Below, in pieces: positions 27,578 through 42,000 of a stretch of 64,000 nucleotides of DNA. The stretch is from Otis tarda. Its lineage: Eukaryota > Chordata > Aves > Otidiformes > Otididae. The stretch covers positions 195,065,553 through 195,129,552 of the forward strand of contig CM048552.1 in the NCBI GenBank assembly GCA_026413225.1, in the 5' to 3' direction. The position numbers and the translations under genes were made by a program. The notes beneath the pieces were generated by a model, which ran no database searches, was not told where the DNA came from, and saw only the letters and a program-made list of their open reading frames with translations. Positions within the stretch are counted from its first letter, which is position 1. Every line of letters begins with the position of its first letter.

Positions 27578-30367
27578 GGAAAAAGAGCCATCAGTCTGTG
27601 AAACATTAGCTGAACAAAGAAGTAAAATACCTTTTGGCTGTTCAGCTATTGACCTGTTCAGGACAGGAATACGTATTCCAAGTTTTCCATGCGAGTGTTC
27701 AACAGAATTAACCTGATATCCTGGTGGGGGCAGATCTACACTCAGAGAAAAGTAAAATGATCCCAGGAGCTTTTCTAGTTTGTAGAAGCTTCTAAACTTA
27801 ATCATAACCTGTTCATAATAAGCTAGAATAGCCTTAATTCTAAAAGGTTAGAAAACAGAAAGCAAACCATTATTTGGAAAAGTTATCAAAGCTAAAGTAA
27901 CACGTAGCCTACTCACCTTCTCACTGGCACTTCAGCTGCGGCAATGGGCTGAGCAAAAATTCCTGAGGCTGAGCAAAAAAGCATTAAGTAATAAACTTCA
28001 TAACAACAGGAGACAAATGGGGCAAAAGGATCATTCGAATATTGAAGTTAAACAAAATCTTACTACCTTAAAAAAAGTGTAAGAAAACATGAATAATCTG
28101 CAAACAAAAGGTGACATACAGTGTGACAGCTACACCTGCAAGGGCTTTGTAGTGGCAGCATGTAACTGGCAGCCTCCTGCCACCTGGTGAAAGCAGCATT
28201 CTCCAACAGAGCTACTGGAATCCTCACAGGACTCCCTTATTTATTTTTTTTTTAAATTCCTTTGGTTATGGAGTTAATTGTTTTCTTTCTCCCTACAAGT
28301 AGAAGAAAGTCACCCCTGTAGAAAATGAAACTGCTATGATCATCTATTTCTACCTAACAAACATAACATTCAAGGCATACAAAAAGTTACATTTAAAACT
28401 CAGTTGATTTGGGACTACAAAAATACCAGCATATAAATATTCAACATTGAGTTCAGAAGAAACGATCCCAAACAGAATTAAAACGAGTTGTCCCATTCAC
28501 AGCAGGAAGCCTTGTGCTCTACATCCTCTCATTTCTCCCCACACTTCTGCTCCATCCTCCTTGTAAGCAACCATCTGCCTGGTTGGGTGGAGATTGCATG
28601 TTATAGGTGGGCAGAAGCTCCATGGATACCGTCACAGCAGGTAACCGCTGCCTCCCAGAGCAGCTGCCAGCATCAGCTTGGTGTCACTCCCCTCCCCAAG
28701 CCCAACTGCTGATTTTCATGAGAAGTTGTACAAATCTACTACAGTGATGATCCAACCGTCCACCAGTGTCTGGAGATGCTAGCCACAGCACTGGAAGGTA
28801 CTTAATGAGAGGGAAGAGGGAAACAGCCTGACAGCACAATCCCAGCAATTAGTCCAAGAACTGTGTAACTTATTGCTGAAAGTTTTTGCACATAGCCAGT
28901 TCTTTGTTCTTATAAACTTGAATTCAGGGAAACAAATTTTTAGAGAGCATAAGGCATTTACGCTCTGCAGTATGGATGAATTTCTCTATACAGTTACTCT
29001 TAATTTCTCACCAAGAACCTACAAGGTGCTTCTTTCATATCTTCTGAGACACTCCAAGTATTAGAACCAGTAACAGGTAAGAGCTGACATGACCAACTCT
29101 GAATTATTTCGACTATTAAAATGAGTAGCAGACTGGAAAAAAACCAAAGAATTACCAATTATATCAAAGAGAGGAAAAAAGGCCACTAAACCTGTATTCC
29201 TCAACTTTGTTTTAATTTTAAAAAATTATCCTATAAAAGCAATCAATGTTCCAAATGCAGTTATGTTATGAATACACAGATGGACGGAGTATAGCTGGAT
29301 TTGGATTTCCTGTGGTAAGGAAGATGCATAAACTCCACCTTACTTCACCCTCCTCCCTCCCAATCTGCAAGAAAGTGGTAAGTGTGTGTGGTAGGATCTA
29401 GCTATCCAGCTTGTCAGGAACAGAGACAAATGTGAGCGTAAAGAAAGTTTTGAGATGCTGGACCAGGAAGAGGTTCAGGAAGCGAGCAAAGGTATAAGAC
29501 TATCCTACCTTCTGCTACGTTCACTGTAGGAAGAATAGTAAAAACAAAAAAAAAAAACCATGAAACTTCTTTCTTTAACTAGAAGTAGGTCACGTAACTT
29601 AGTTTACACCACAGCCGTACAACAAGGTACAAACTAATAGAAACCCACATCCTACATATGTGACTTCAACCTTCCTCTGGTACATATTTTTCTTTCTTCA
29701 CAGAACAAATAATCCAAACTTGGTTTCATTTCACGTTTAAGTACAGGTCAGCTTCTTAACCTGCATTGTAGAAAACCAAGCCACACCTTGAACATAGTTG
29801 TATTTTGCACTCTAATTACATTACATGTCTTTAAATTGGAAAAAAATAATTTGAAAGGGTGTATATACAACGCTGATCCCTGAAAATCATGGCTAAATTC
29901 AACCACCCAAGTATATTCTGGGAATATAATTATTTCAAATCCCATTTTGACTTTAGTTTGTACTCCAGCATATGTTCTATTACACAATCACTTTTTCACT
30001 TAGGCTAAATTAAGGACATAACTGTTGCTTTAATGTGAAAAGAAGCAGAACACAGGTACCCAGGAGGCTTAGACTGCTCTCAAATTTACAAAGCTGTATC
30101 CAGCGCTGTGTTACATTACAGCACGGTTCAGGTTTATATGGTGTGCTGTGAAGAGATTCTAGACAAACCCCTCTTCAGCCCCCCACTTTCAGTCCTAACT
30201 TCAGCAAGAACAATTTTGCACTATATACATTCCAGGAAGAACAATTTTACATATTAGCTGATGACATTTTTGTTTCGCCTATAACACAGGAGAACAACAG
30301 GAAATGATATTTCAAAGAGGTATTGAAATATGTAATATATGTATTACAAGGATCACAGCATTATTGT

Positions 30368-30373
30368 TTTATT
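30368..30373 (-). promoter_or_regulatory. NUP58: Candidate polyadenylation signal for NUP58
   Basis: AATAAA on the - strand about 1.96 kb past the NUP58 stop, followed by a G/T-rich element. An alternative lies at 30577-30582. Confidence 0.4.
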
Positions 30374-31190
30374 GTCTGCACAATGGTAAGTTGCACATAT
30401 GGACAAACAGTACACATTTAGAATTAGTTTCACAAATTAATACATTACAAGAGAGTCCAGTGGTTTAACATATTAACTAGTAAAAAAAGCAATAATAAAG
30501 GAATATAAACATTATGTTTTGACTGCAGCCCAATACAAATTTAAAAAAAAAGTTGAAACCAAAATAAACTGTAATCTTTATTTTTCCGAGACATAAAAAA
30601 ACCACATTATATTCCTTCCCAAGAGACTGCTCACAAAGATGCAATAACGTACAAGTACAAAAGTGAAGAATTCTGTGCTCAGTTTCCCTTAATTTTATCA
30701 GATCAAGTGACAAACTGAATATTTGTCAAAGAGCAAATTATTGCTGAATGCAGATGACATTTCCAAAACATACAAAATGGTAATAACATTTTAACAATAG
30801 AAAGCAAATTACTCAGTACTAGAAAAGTCTTATGTGCTGTAACTGTTATAGAAAAAAAGGTGCTTTTGTGAAAATGATTGTGAATATTCTTTTGATGCAT
30901 GTTATATACAAAACATCTTCTACATAAAAAGCAAATCGGCTCCAAAATTCCATATTCACACTTCAACCGGTATCTTTATCTGCAAAGATTCAATTGATCT
31001 ATTATTTACCTCACATAAGGCAGAACCTCCTTAAGATGTTTTCCCAGCTATTTCTAGTGCACACTGAATTGGAGATGCAGCACAAGCAGCTATGATGTTG
31101 CAATACGCAAGATTCATAAACTACTTGTTGCAAAAGCTTTCATGTTCAAATTCCATCATTTTCATCCTCCATTCTTTAGCAGCAACTTAT

Positions 31191-31241
31191 CGTACTATAC
31201 CTCGTACTAAAGCAGACACGTACTATACCTCCTACTAAAGC
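31191..31241. repeat. Two-copy direct repeat, 28-bp period
   Basis: A 23-bp unit at 31191-31213 recurs at 31219-31241 with one mismatch and a 5-bp spacer. It is a local tandem duplication inside the probable NUP58 3' UTR. Confidence 0.85.
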
Positions 31242-31459
31242 TTTTAAGTCAACACTAGCAGTGCTGACAAGAAGCTAGTCAATCAACTCTGTTTTGTAAC
31301 AGCTACTTTGAGTTTTGATTAGAACAGCATATCCTATCTCCTCCAATTGCACGGAAAAGCTCATCCAGCCCAACAACTCTCTGCTTGCACACAGACCTCG
31401 TGGCATCCTGAGCTTTCAGCTGAAATCTTGCAACACCATGCTGTTCAGCTCAGGAGGAG

Positions 31460-31478
31460 AAAAAAAAAAAAAAAAAAA
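31460..31478. repeat. Poly(A) run, 19 bases, leading into an A/C tract
   Basis: The A run is followed by AACACC/AAAACC-type sequence to about 31520. On the NUP58-sense strand it is a T/G-rich tract. Confidence 0.8.
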
Positions 31479-32335
31479 CACCAACAAAAAAAACCACCAC
31501 AAAACCAAAACCAAACAGTTTGGGAATACTACCTATGAAATGTCTGTGTCAAAATCTCAGATTCTTCTTTAGAGTTGGCTGCTAACTGGGTCAAGAAAAA
31601 GGTTAAAAAATATCCAGCTACTAACCACGATTTACGAAACTTTATGAAACAGTAAACATTGTATTTCAGCTGGTCTTGAACTACAGAACACAAGCAGCAA
31701 TGATGACACAGCCTGGGACCCACTCTTTGAAAATCCTAGGAATATCAAGATACAGGACCACAGGGCAACATAGAGAAACAGCACACACAGAAAAGGAGAC
31801 CTGTTTATGGGACAAGGTTTGCACATCTGTATTTTATACATATATATACACATACATACACACAGATGTGTGCACTGTACTGTATATATTTACATCCATA
31901 TACACAAAAACACCCTGAAGTAGATTTAAAGGCCATATCCAGGAACAGAAGATATGAACTCTAGTATTTGTACTAGAATATATTTTATCTGTACAAAAAA
32001 CAAATATGCATATATTCATATGGTATAAAGCTTATTAACAAAAAATATTCTGCTACTAACATTAGGTTAAATAGATGGTTTTACAAGATTCTTTAATAAT
32101 AATGCAGTATAGAACATTTCTAAAACTAGGGCCAAAAATAAAAATACATAAACGGGTTTCTATTCACAAGAAAATAGCTGTTCAATATGATTTCATTTTG
32201 TATTTCAGACTAGGGAAAAGTAGCAAAATTTTTTATAAATCTTTTGGGATGCAATTTAATTAATGTATCAACCTAGAAAAATAGACTTTTCAGATGAACA
32301 AAGTTGATTCCCTTCCCCTTCCCTAAAAGGGGTGC

Positions 32336-32505
32336 CTATCTTTTCCCTCGCTTGTTTCCAGCTGGAGGTTTCTTCAGCTGAAGAAGTTGCCCTCCTGTCC
32401 CAAAGCCTGCAGATGCAGGATTAGACACCCCGAACGTCAGGCCAGCTGATGCTGTGATGCCAGGATTGCTGAAGTTAAACCCCGATGTAGTCGAGCTGCC
32501 AAAGC
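32336..32505 (-). CDS. NUP58: NUP58 last coding exon
   Basis: It continues the split Gly codon (G|GC TTT) into [16 protein letters not shown] and ends [19 protein letters not shown] with TAG at 32338-32336. It holds the final FG repeats and the basic C-terminal tail. Confidence 0.95.
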
Positions 32506-35500
32506 CTTATGAGGGAGGGAAAAATATTTTAAAACATAAGTTAAATCAGGATTGCAAGTTTATTCTCCTTAGAGTTATGAGCACCAGCCACTTTATTACC
32601 AATATTTGTAATACTTTATACTAACACAGATCTACAGCAGTATGCCACATTGCTAACGCATCACTGACAACAGGTAACACAACTCAAAACCGAGGTCAGA
32701 GCTCCCAGCCTTGTGCCCTACTGAGTAGGCTCCCTTTGCCCGTCTTTGTAACGTACATGGCACAGACCACGCCTTAAATGAGAGGCAGAAAAGGCTCAAA
32801 ATCACTGCCAAATTCTTGGTATTTAGAAACACCCTTTATGACTTAAACAAAAAAACAGCCCTGAAAACAAAGCTTTGAAAAAAACGAATGACTAGGTGAG
32901 CTCCTCCACCCTCTTCTATAAGGGTGAACAAATGAACACTTGGTTCAGCCATAAAACAAGATCAGTTAGAGAAAATCTGCCTACAGTTTTCAGCAACAGT
33001 AACACCAACTCATTTTACTTTCTTTTGTGAATTTGTATCAGTTATGCACAACCAAGTAGGATAATAATTGAAATTATTAGAGAACGCTAGAAATTTCTCA
33101 AATATTAGTTAATAAGAAGCAGAACTTCATAACTCCGCTTTTTGTTCTCTCAAGAAACTGAATAAGGTAACCAATCATACAAAATAACAAGTATGACATG
33201 AGCAAGTTAAGATTTTAACAAATAATCTCTTAAGTTGCATGTGGAAACCTGTAAACAATTAAAATATTAAGAAAAACATTGGACTGGTTCATAAGCAGAG
33301 AAAGGGTATGTTCTCAGTATGTGTTACTTAACAGTTTCGTTAGTTCTCAAGCAGACAGGTAAAGCAATCCTTTGGTCACATCAGTATCTTCAACTCAATG
33401 CCTACATATCTTTAGAGCACAGAAATAAAAACTCAACTAGTTGCCTCATGAGAATCCCAAAGGGGCTCGCATAAGCCTGATGTCTTCTGTTGTCTCACTT
33501 GTTACTGATGCTTTGGGTCAAGAATTACTTAAAAACATACAGGAAACTCTTCCTCCTGCAATATCTGGACGTGGGTTATACACCACGTCAAGAAAATTTC
33601 CCATCATCCACATTCCAGTAACTGCAGTCCTTCAACATGCAGTTGCCTGTGCAGAACTCATTGTCAGTGTAACGAGTCTGCAGATCTAGAGTGTGACAAA
33701 TGATATTGTTCATTTCGGTCTTTTCAAAATTTTGTGGACTAATTTGTCTCTCATCCTATGATACAAGGGGTGGAGCAGATGCATCTAGTCCTCCATTTCT
33801 CTGCTAACTCTGAATCCCAAGTAAGATTTTTTAGAAGAATAAACTTGTTCTTCATCAGGGAGTCTCATGAATGAAAAAAAAAATCTTTGATAGCCAAAAC
33901 TGTTCTTGGCAAGTTATCTTTTTACTTCAAGTATGTATCTGAGATAACATAAGCATTGTCCCTGCTCCTTGCAGTGGGGTTGGACTAGACGGCCTTTAAA
34001 GGTCCCTTCCAACCCAAACCATTCTATGATTGCCTTCTATCATGACATGCCATTCAAACATCATGAATGCCATTCACAATAAAGCTGTATGTGATTTATA
34101 GTGTCAGGAGTTCAATAGGCAAGGGTAAAGTACTCATTAATTTCCTCCACCTGGCTGCTTCTAGATGCAGCCAGGTGGAGGTAATTATCCCTACCAGGGA
34201 TTATTTTAAGGTATGCAGGCAATGCAGTCTGAGCTTTATTATGCATAAACTGGATAGAAGACTGAAAATATGCTTGTTAATTTAGATATAACTTTGAAAG
34301 TAACAGCTTTTGTGTTAGAAGTGCCATTTAGGGCAACCACAAAACTGTAGAAAGGAAATTAATCTAAATGGCTTTGTCTCATCACGGCAGCATAACAAGG
34401 CCATGGTATAAAGTTCTTTTCTTAAAAGTAAACCAAACTCTATAGCAGAACACTCAAGTGAAAACTCTTCAGGAAAAAGCCTTGAACAAGGTATACATTC
34501 ACTCTTATTCCTGTTGCAAGAAAAGAGAACCAGTCATGGAATAGCTTGGCTCTAGAGAGAAGAGTCACAGTGCCTTAAACCATAGCTACAATGTGAGCAA
34601 CAATTTCTATGTTGAAATTAGTATTACTTACATGTAAACAATTATTTTCAGAAAATAAAGGACAACTTGTCCTTCAAGGGCATAGAATTAGAATCTGCCT
34701 GCAGGACCTCACAGTATACCTCATTCACTGGGCTTCTGCATCTATGCTTCAGTCAGCCCTTTAGGTAGGTAAGACAAGTATGAGGTACACGCCTCCCCAT
34801 AAAAATATTTTTTAAATGTTAACACTACAGGGACAAACACTGGTTCAGCAGATCTCAAAGACATTCCTGTCCTCATCCCCACACTGCAATAGGTGCTCTA
34901 GGTCAAAAAGCATTTCCAGCACAGCTTTGACTGATTTACTACAGCCTCCGTATCTAAAAAGCTGCTCATAGTTACACATGGACAACACTCAGGCCCATTT
35001 TTTCAGCAGTATGAGAATGCCCAGCCATGATCCCACTTGATTCTCTCTTATCCCACGTACTGAGGCTGCATTCTTCAATAAAGATAAGTCTCCAACACAA
35101 ACTCTCAACTCAGCTCTTCAAAGCATATTTAGCATCTCAGTTTTCATAACAAATTGTGTGTGTGCATACACTCTCCCAACATTATATCTACAAATTCAAT
35201 GGTGAGTTTTTTTAATTTTTCCCATCACTTTGGGAGTCTTAATGCTCTTTACAACATCCCACTCATGTCAGCCTTTTTGGCTGCCACCAAATGAAGAAGA
35301 GTAGAAATTCACTGGGACTTGATTTGGAGTCAGCTTTCCATAGTGTCTGTGTGTGTGTTTCAGAAAGAAGTTTGAGACACTTGTTTCATCTCCCAATTGT
35401 GTGCACTAAAGGAACCGAGAGAAAACTGCATTTGCTCTGCTTTTCATCTGCTGACACAGCGGACAAAACAGCTGGTCCTAAATTTACTGTTAGAAGATGC

Positions 35501-36043
35501 TCAAGTACTTTCAGAGGACTCAGACTTTCCTCTTCAAATATACGAACTGAAATTGAGGAGAACAGTAATATTGCTAGAAACATTTTCAAACCTTTTAAAG
35601 CAACTCATAACTTACATTGACAGAAGCAATTTGAGCATCTATAATTTTCATTCTAAAATAAGAACAAACTGATGGAAAACATGTGGAGGAGGGGCATTAT
35701 CTAAGGAGCCTAGAAGGACAGGGTGATGGAACACTTACTAGACATTAGTTTGGGAAAATACTTAAGAGCTCACATCTAAACCCAAGCAGTAACAACAGTA
35801 TATCCTATAACCCATATTCACCCCATTTTCCTAGCTTTTTCAAAAGAAAGATTCAGAAACAAGATACAACTATCATATGGTAATATAAGCCAGAATATTG
35901 TTTCAGGATCCTGTAAGAGTTATTTAAGAAAAAGGACACATTAAAATTTGAAAAAAAACCCAACCAAAAAAAAACCCAACCAAAAAAACGACACCACCAA
36001 AAAACCAAACCCATATATATATATATGTATGTATGTGTGTGTG

Positions 36044-36079
<36 letters not shown>

Positions 36080-39000
36080 TAACACTTGACTAGCCTCAGG
36101 TATCATTCAAACCCATTTATACACCCTCAGCAAAATTAAACTAAAGATCATATACAATCTGGAAGCTATACAGCATAAGATTTTGGATATAAAAGGTAAA
36201 AAGTTAATGTGCTTCTGGGCGAACAAATTTTTGAGGGTTTCTGTTCCATAATCCCAGTCTAGATCAGGATTTCATGACAATTTTATTTTTTAAGCAGAAA
36301 ATGACAGGAATTACATTTAATCTTTTATATTCCTGGTTACCACCTTCTGTGGCTGAAACTCAAGATAACTGAAAACAATCTTCCTTTTATTGGGTTCAAC
36401 TCCCTCACTGCTAAAGAGAGACTGGGGGCACTGCCACCATAACAAAGCTAAATTCCGTGAGGAATACAGCAAAATGACATCTAAACTGTCTCTGCACTCC
36501 ACCAACATAACTAAAGACAGACTTGCTATTTGATACTCATTAGTGGTGGACAAACTGATCCATACCACTACCTTTCTAATTATATTTTTTTAGTATACTA
36601 AAAGCTAAATCATGTACTTTGCAGCCTGAAATGCTGCAATGCTATTTATATAAATATTAGTAATAGGCAATTTAATATAGGCTTGGGAAAAATAAGCTAC
36701 AAGATAAAAACATCAGCAGCACAAGTCTTTCACTGCTGTTTCTGATATTAAGAACAACGCAAAAGAAGGTTGATGCTTAGACGCTGCATATTGCAAAATC
36801 AGAGATGTTCTATCAAGAACTTACTAGGGTGTTAACACATTCATGAATGTTACACAGCCAGCTTAGTGGGCTATTTCCACCTTCAAAACTTAAGGCACTT
36901 TACAGGCCTAATTTGACAACATAACCCATCACTAATCAAGGAGAAACCAAAACGAAAAGCATGGCAACTAACAAGATGCTGGTCCGAGCTAACATACTGG
37001 GCACTTACTAATAAATACTGGGCACTTGCTATGTTTATATTAATTGCAGTTAAAAACACATTTTGCTTTTAAAAAAAACAGCATGCTACCAAAAGCCAGT
37101 CCCGGGAGACACGATACTCCTTCAATTTGTCATTGAAGAAAGACTGTAAAACAGACTATAGTAAGCTATTCACTTCAAAAACAAACTCCTTTTTAAAAAG
37201 GAAATAGAGATGCAAACTATAGAAGCGACTAATTTCAGACATCTGAGTTAGGGAGCAATTGCATCCATATTTTCATTTTCTGAGCACCAACAAAATTAAA
37301 TAAAAAATGTGAAATGAGTACTGAGGAGTCCAATTGCCACAGAAATGTATTCAAAGTAGTTAACATAGTGAATTATGGATATATACAGAGATACAATACC
37401 TATAACTTATTATTCAAATAGTAAGGATAAGCAGATAAACAGTTTTAAGGAAACCTTCTGGGCTTAAAAAAAAAATTAAACTTTACTTGTAAATACAGGA
37501 AGCTAAATTAATGGTATATTTGTCACAAATTTATACATTAATTTCACTAGCTCAGTAACTGTATAGCCTATACATTCCAGTAGTAACTGCATTTCTGTGC
37601 CTCAGACTGTATCTGATCCATTCTGATGCATGTGAGCTCCTGCTTCCACTCCTAATTAGACAGACACCATCAGACTGAAAATACTACTGCTCACTCAACA
37701 TTGTCTAGGCAGGAGGCCTTTAACAGAACTTAAAAACTACTCTGAAAGTGTGTATTTAGCAAGTAAACAGTCACTTTGATGGTTATATATAGATGCAACT
37801 TTAAGCACAATTGTTTCAGTAGCTTTCTTTGAGTGTAGCAGTTCAATTGCTACAATTGTAACACTTTTGATTTAAGATAATCACGAATTCAAGAGAAACA
37901 AACCAACCTGCACTTAGACTTCCTGATGGTTTACTTGTAGTTCCAAACCCAAATGATGATGCTCCTGTGGCACTACTTCCAAAGGCAGAGCTACTTCCAA
38001 ATCCTAGTAGAATAACAGTAAAGACATACAACAAAAAAAATTACAGACACGGGAATTAAAGAACACATGTTTTTGGCAAGTATTCTAAAACCAAACATAA
38101 TCTTAAGTATTATTAGGTAAACAAATATTCCCAAGATTGACTCAAGAGTATTTTATTCTCAACACAGCATTGCATTAAGAAATCAGTGCAAACAGGAAAG
38201 CACTGGAGAAAAATACTTCCTTCAAAATACAAATCTGAGTAAAGGAAAAGCTATAAAAACAGGTGAAGTAAACTATCAGAGATTATGAAATTGCTATTGA
38301 ATTGCTGTTAAATTGACAAGAAAATGGTAACCAAATGGGCCAAAACTAAGAAAATTCAGACACACAAAGTTCTATAACTTCTGTTACAGGAAGCCGCAAA
38401 TCTTTGTCCACAACTCCAAAAGGAAAAAAAATCTCTATGCTTAAAATAGAGTAACATTTTATTGAGTTTACAGTTTTAAAGTCACCCCCCAGGTTACTGT
38501 GGATCAGCTTTACCTAGGGAAATTACAAAATAGGTTAAATACAGAATAGAAACAATTTCACAATATTTAATGGGAAAAATCATCATATAAAGGACAGCTA
38601 TAAACACATAGCTATAATAAAACTAATTTGGTTAATTTTGTAATTGACACTTATAATTTCATAATATAAGTATTTCAAGATTTCAAACTGTGTTATTAAT
38701 ATGAGATCACTTCACAGGAAAAGTAAGTTGATATTTGCAGTTTGAGATAGAGGCCAGACAAAAGCAACCGTAAGAGAAAATTATTATCTGATTTTGGCTG
38801 TCTCAAAGTTTTCAAAAAGAGAAGAGTATTTGTATTTGAGGAAATCATACCTTCATCTTAAGTTTCAAGTGTCAGGGAAAATACTTGTATTTTACTGCAA
38901 ATTGAGCCTTCACCATTCCTTTACAGAAATAATTTTTAGATTTTAAAACTCGTAAAAATTGAAGACACTGAAGACAGCGGTCTCTAACGTTCCGCAATTT

Positions 39001-42000
39001 TAAAATGAGTTTAAGGCTGTATAATGGCAAGTATCATTTGAATGTAAGATAGTTTATTTAAACGGTACACTCTTTTGTCTTATCTAGTTTGAAATTAATT
39101 ACCAATGCTAAGGCAGGGTGTCTGCAAATATTTAACAAAGCATAGGATCTATAGGCTACATATCTTATACAAATATGCAAAAAATACTTAAATGCAAAAG
39201 CCTCTATGTTTATCACTGACAAAATTCACAGAATATCATGGAAAGAGAGCAAATTTTACCAATTAAAATGATGTTTCAAGAGCATACATTAAAATTTGTC
39301 CTGTTCCAAAAAATCTCTAAGACCAAATAAAAAACCCTCTTAAGTATTCATTCTGCTAATTTGCTTCCAAGAGTACACCTGCAGGATATTTTGCATGTAT
39401 TCCTTTATTCTTCCACACTTGCTTCTATCAGATAGGTCTTCTTGATTTGTCAAAAGGTGAAAATTTTGCAATTTAATACATAATAGCTGAAATGCAAACA
39501 AATGGCTTGAGAACTGGCAAAAAAAAGGATTACAAGCTAAGCCTCTACGACAAAACTAGAAGCAGCTGTCCATCAATTTAAAAGAAAATGTTCTCCAGTT
39601 TACATTGGCAAGATTGATGAACCCATATAAAAGAATTTTATGGGTTTGGTTTTTTTGGGTTTTTTTTTTGTGTGTTTTTTTTTTTAAAGGCAACTAAAAC
39701 ATGGTGGGAATGACCTGGTAATTCAGAAGTACTTTCCTTTTAGCCCACTATTCTCAGTTATTTTTCCTGTTTTGGTGTACAGACTTTATTTCATCTGAAA
39801 AAGCTTAAAATCTGATGAGAAAGGTGATTGGTAGATTCAAAGACAATTTCAAGACGATAATTGAAGATAAAACCAACGTAACGTTCAAGTTACATCACGT
39901 TTCCAATAATGAGTGATGTTTATTTTAAATACGTTACAACACTGATTCACACATTCGGCTCAAACACGCAAAACGTAGGGATGCAGACTGAGGCTGCAGG
40001 GAGGAGAGGATGTAACAAGAAAAACCACAACACATTATGTTTGTGCTCAGCAGATATATGAAATCTGCAAAGAAAATCGTTACAATAGCTTCAGAGGACA
40101 CCAGTGTCTTTTGACTTGGACTGCAGGAACCCCTGAACTTTATAGATATGAAGTTTACATGCAGATTAGATTCTACTAATCACTTAGATTCTACTTATAG
40201 TTCTACTACTAAGAAATCATTACATTCAAATGAAAAGATTTACATTAATTTTCTAATTTTTTATTACCACCTGCTCTTTCAAAGTCATGTGTCCTCTTGG
40301 AATATAGGCTCCATCAGCACCATTAACATTTTCAAAAGTATTTTTCCCTCACTTTCAAATTTTGCTCTTTCTGCTTGAGGAGGGATTTTTTCCCACCTCA
40401 ACACTGAGGGGACAGAGTGACAGCTAAAGCAAGTATGTTTCAGCAAGCATGATCCCAGAACTGTAGTAATTTTTAGTATTTATTCTTATCTTAAGCCAAT
40501 CAGAAATGGGTCCCTATAGTTAACAGTTGTACATACAGGTGAAAAACTTCTACGGATTAGCTACAGCATGATCTGGCGCCTTACTTTCATATATGTAAAA
40601 TTAAGTCAAGTTGCAGTTACAAAAGGTAACTTGATGTACATTCCTAGCTTTAAGAACAGAACTATGTGATTACTTCATCCTGTTCATCCTGGGTTTTCAC
40701 TGGAATGGCTTATTAGCCCTGGCAACTCCTTCTGCAAGGCATGAAGTCTGGAAAGAAGAGACTGTCAAATTGTAAAGTCTTTCCCTGAAACAGATCATCC
40801 TCTTAGTGGAGTTAAAGGTTTGCAAGAGATTCAGATGTGCGGTATAATAATTCAATGAAAGATTAGAAAAGTTAAAGTGTACCTCCAAGGCTTGAAGAAC
40901 CTAAGCCACTTGATTGCAAGCCAGTGCCAATACCTGAGCCGAATGGCGTTCCAAAACTAACTCCCAGAGATGGCTGTGGCCCTGGTATAAAAAAAATGAG
41001 AACAAACTTGCCTTACTCTTTCATAGTAAAGAGGTCCTTTATTTATTTATTCAAGTATTTGATAATGTGAACATCATTGCTTTCAACAAATCCCATTAAG
41101 ATCTCAAACGTTACCTTGTCAAAATGCCTCACTTAACTGTTTGTCTTTATGTCCACCTGGCAAAAATCTAAGACAACACTGATTGTCATAAGGTGAAACT
41201 AACCAAAGCGAGTAACATAACATAATCATTTAGCATTTTTAAGAGTTAACCAGTCTCACCTTAAACTTCAAAATATTAATCAAAACCTTGAGAGAATTCA
41301 CAGGTTACAACATTTTGCCACCTGTATTAATGGAATTAGAATAAGGGAAAAACCTTCAAATTAAAAATATAAGAACTGACACTAACATAACTGAAACTAT
41401 ATTACCAAAAGTTAATTTATTTAATAAATAGGAATCTTCAAAACTACTCAAGTACTCCATCCAAATTTAAACAGAACACTAAGATAAAAAACAAGACAAT
41501 GACTTTATTTTATTAAATTTATTGTTAATTTTTAAGCAAGTCAATTACATAGTAACATGACAATTCAATTCTTTTCCACACAAGTGATAACTGAGTTCTG
41601 TTAAGCTCTGCTACATAACACCATTCAATAAGGTAAACTAGTAAAACCATCTGTTTAAATAAACATTTACAAAAGGCACAGTTCAGTGTACCTTAACTGA
41701 TTAGATACATTCAAAATTTCAGAGTCAGTTTGTCCCATAATTTTAAAAAGTTGACAGTACTTTCCCTGCATATTCACACTAAGATGCAGGACTGTCAAAA
41801 AACGTTTTCATTCTGCCAAGATGAAATTTACAGCCTCAGTTCCTTTTTTTTTTCACCTTTCCTTTCTTAACCTTGGGGAATAAAGAATCAACTTGCTAGC
41901 CCATTACTATCACAATTTAAAGTAATTAACTCTGATAAATAATTAATATATTTTGACAGTTTTCACAGTACAATCTCATATTCCTGTCTTTTTCAAACAG

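Larger units (their letters stand above)
20961..30349. other. Intergenic region between SHISA2 promoter and NUP58 3' end
   Basis: I see no supported gene. The interval holds the A30 run (21090-21119), an A/C-rich tract (22565-22613), A runs at 24328-24344 and 27558-27577 and a CR1 fragment at 25398-25550. Composition shifts by eye from mixed or GC-rich on the left to clearly AT-rich beyond about 27 kb. An open frame of 253 codons at 21229-21990 (+) shows no recognisable domain. This interval is where I infer a synteny breakpoint relative to human. Confidence 0.6.
30350..32335 (-). other. NUP58: Probable 3' UTR of NUP58
   Basis: No coding sequence follows the NUP58 stop. Reverse-strand AATAAA signals lie at 30577-30582 and 30368-30373; the second sits in caataaaaca followed by a T/G-rich stretch and looks strongest. 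The UTR would be about 2 kb. It contains a 28-bp-period direct repeat (31191-31241), an A19 run continuing into A/C-rich sequence (31460-31520) and a TA/CA-rich stretch at about 31840-31890. The end point is inferred. Confidence 0.45.
32506..37907 (-). other. NUP58: NUP58 last intron (5.4 kb)
   Basis: AT-rich intron holding the CR1 fragment at 33955-34031, the inverted repeat at 34138-34187, the A/C tract at 35947-36011 and the microsatellite at 36012-36080. No coding exon is recognised inside it. Confidence 0.85.

Noticed and set aside
36012-36080. CRISPR-like or telomeric repeat
   Set aside because: Plain dinucleotide microsatellite in a eukaryotic intron; no repeat-spacer structure and no TTAGGG units.
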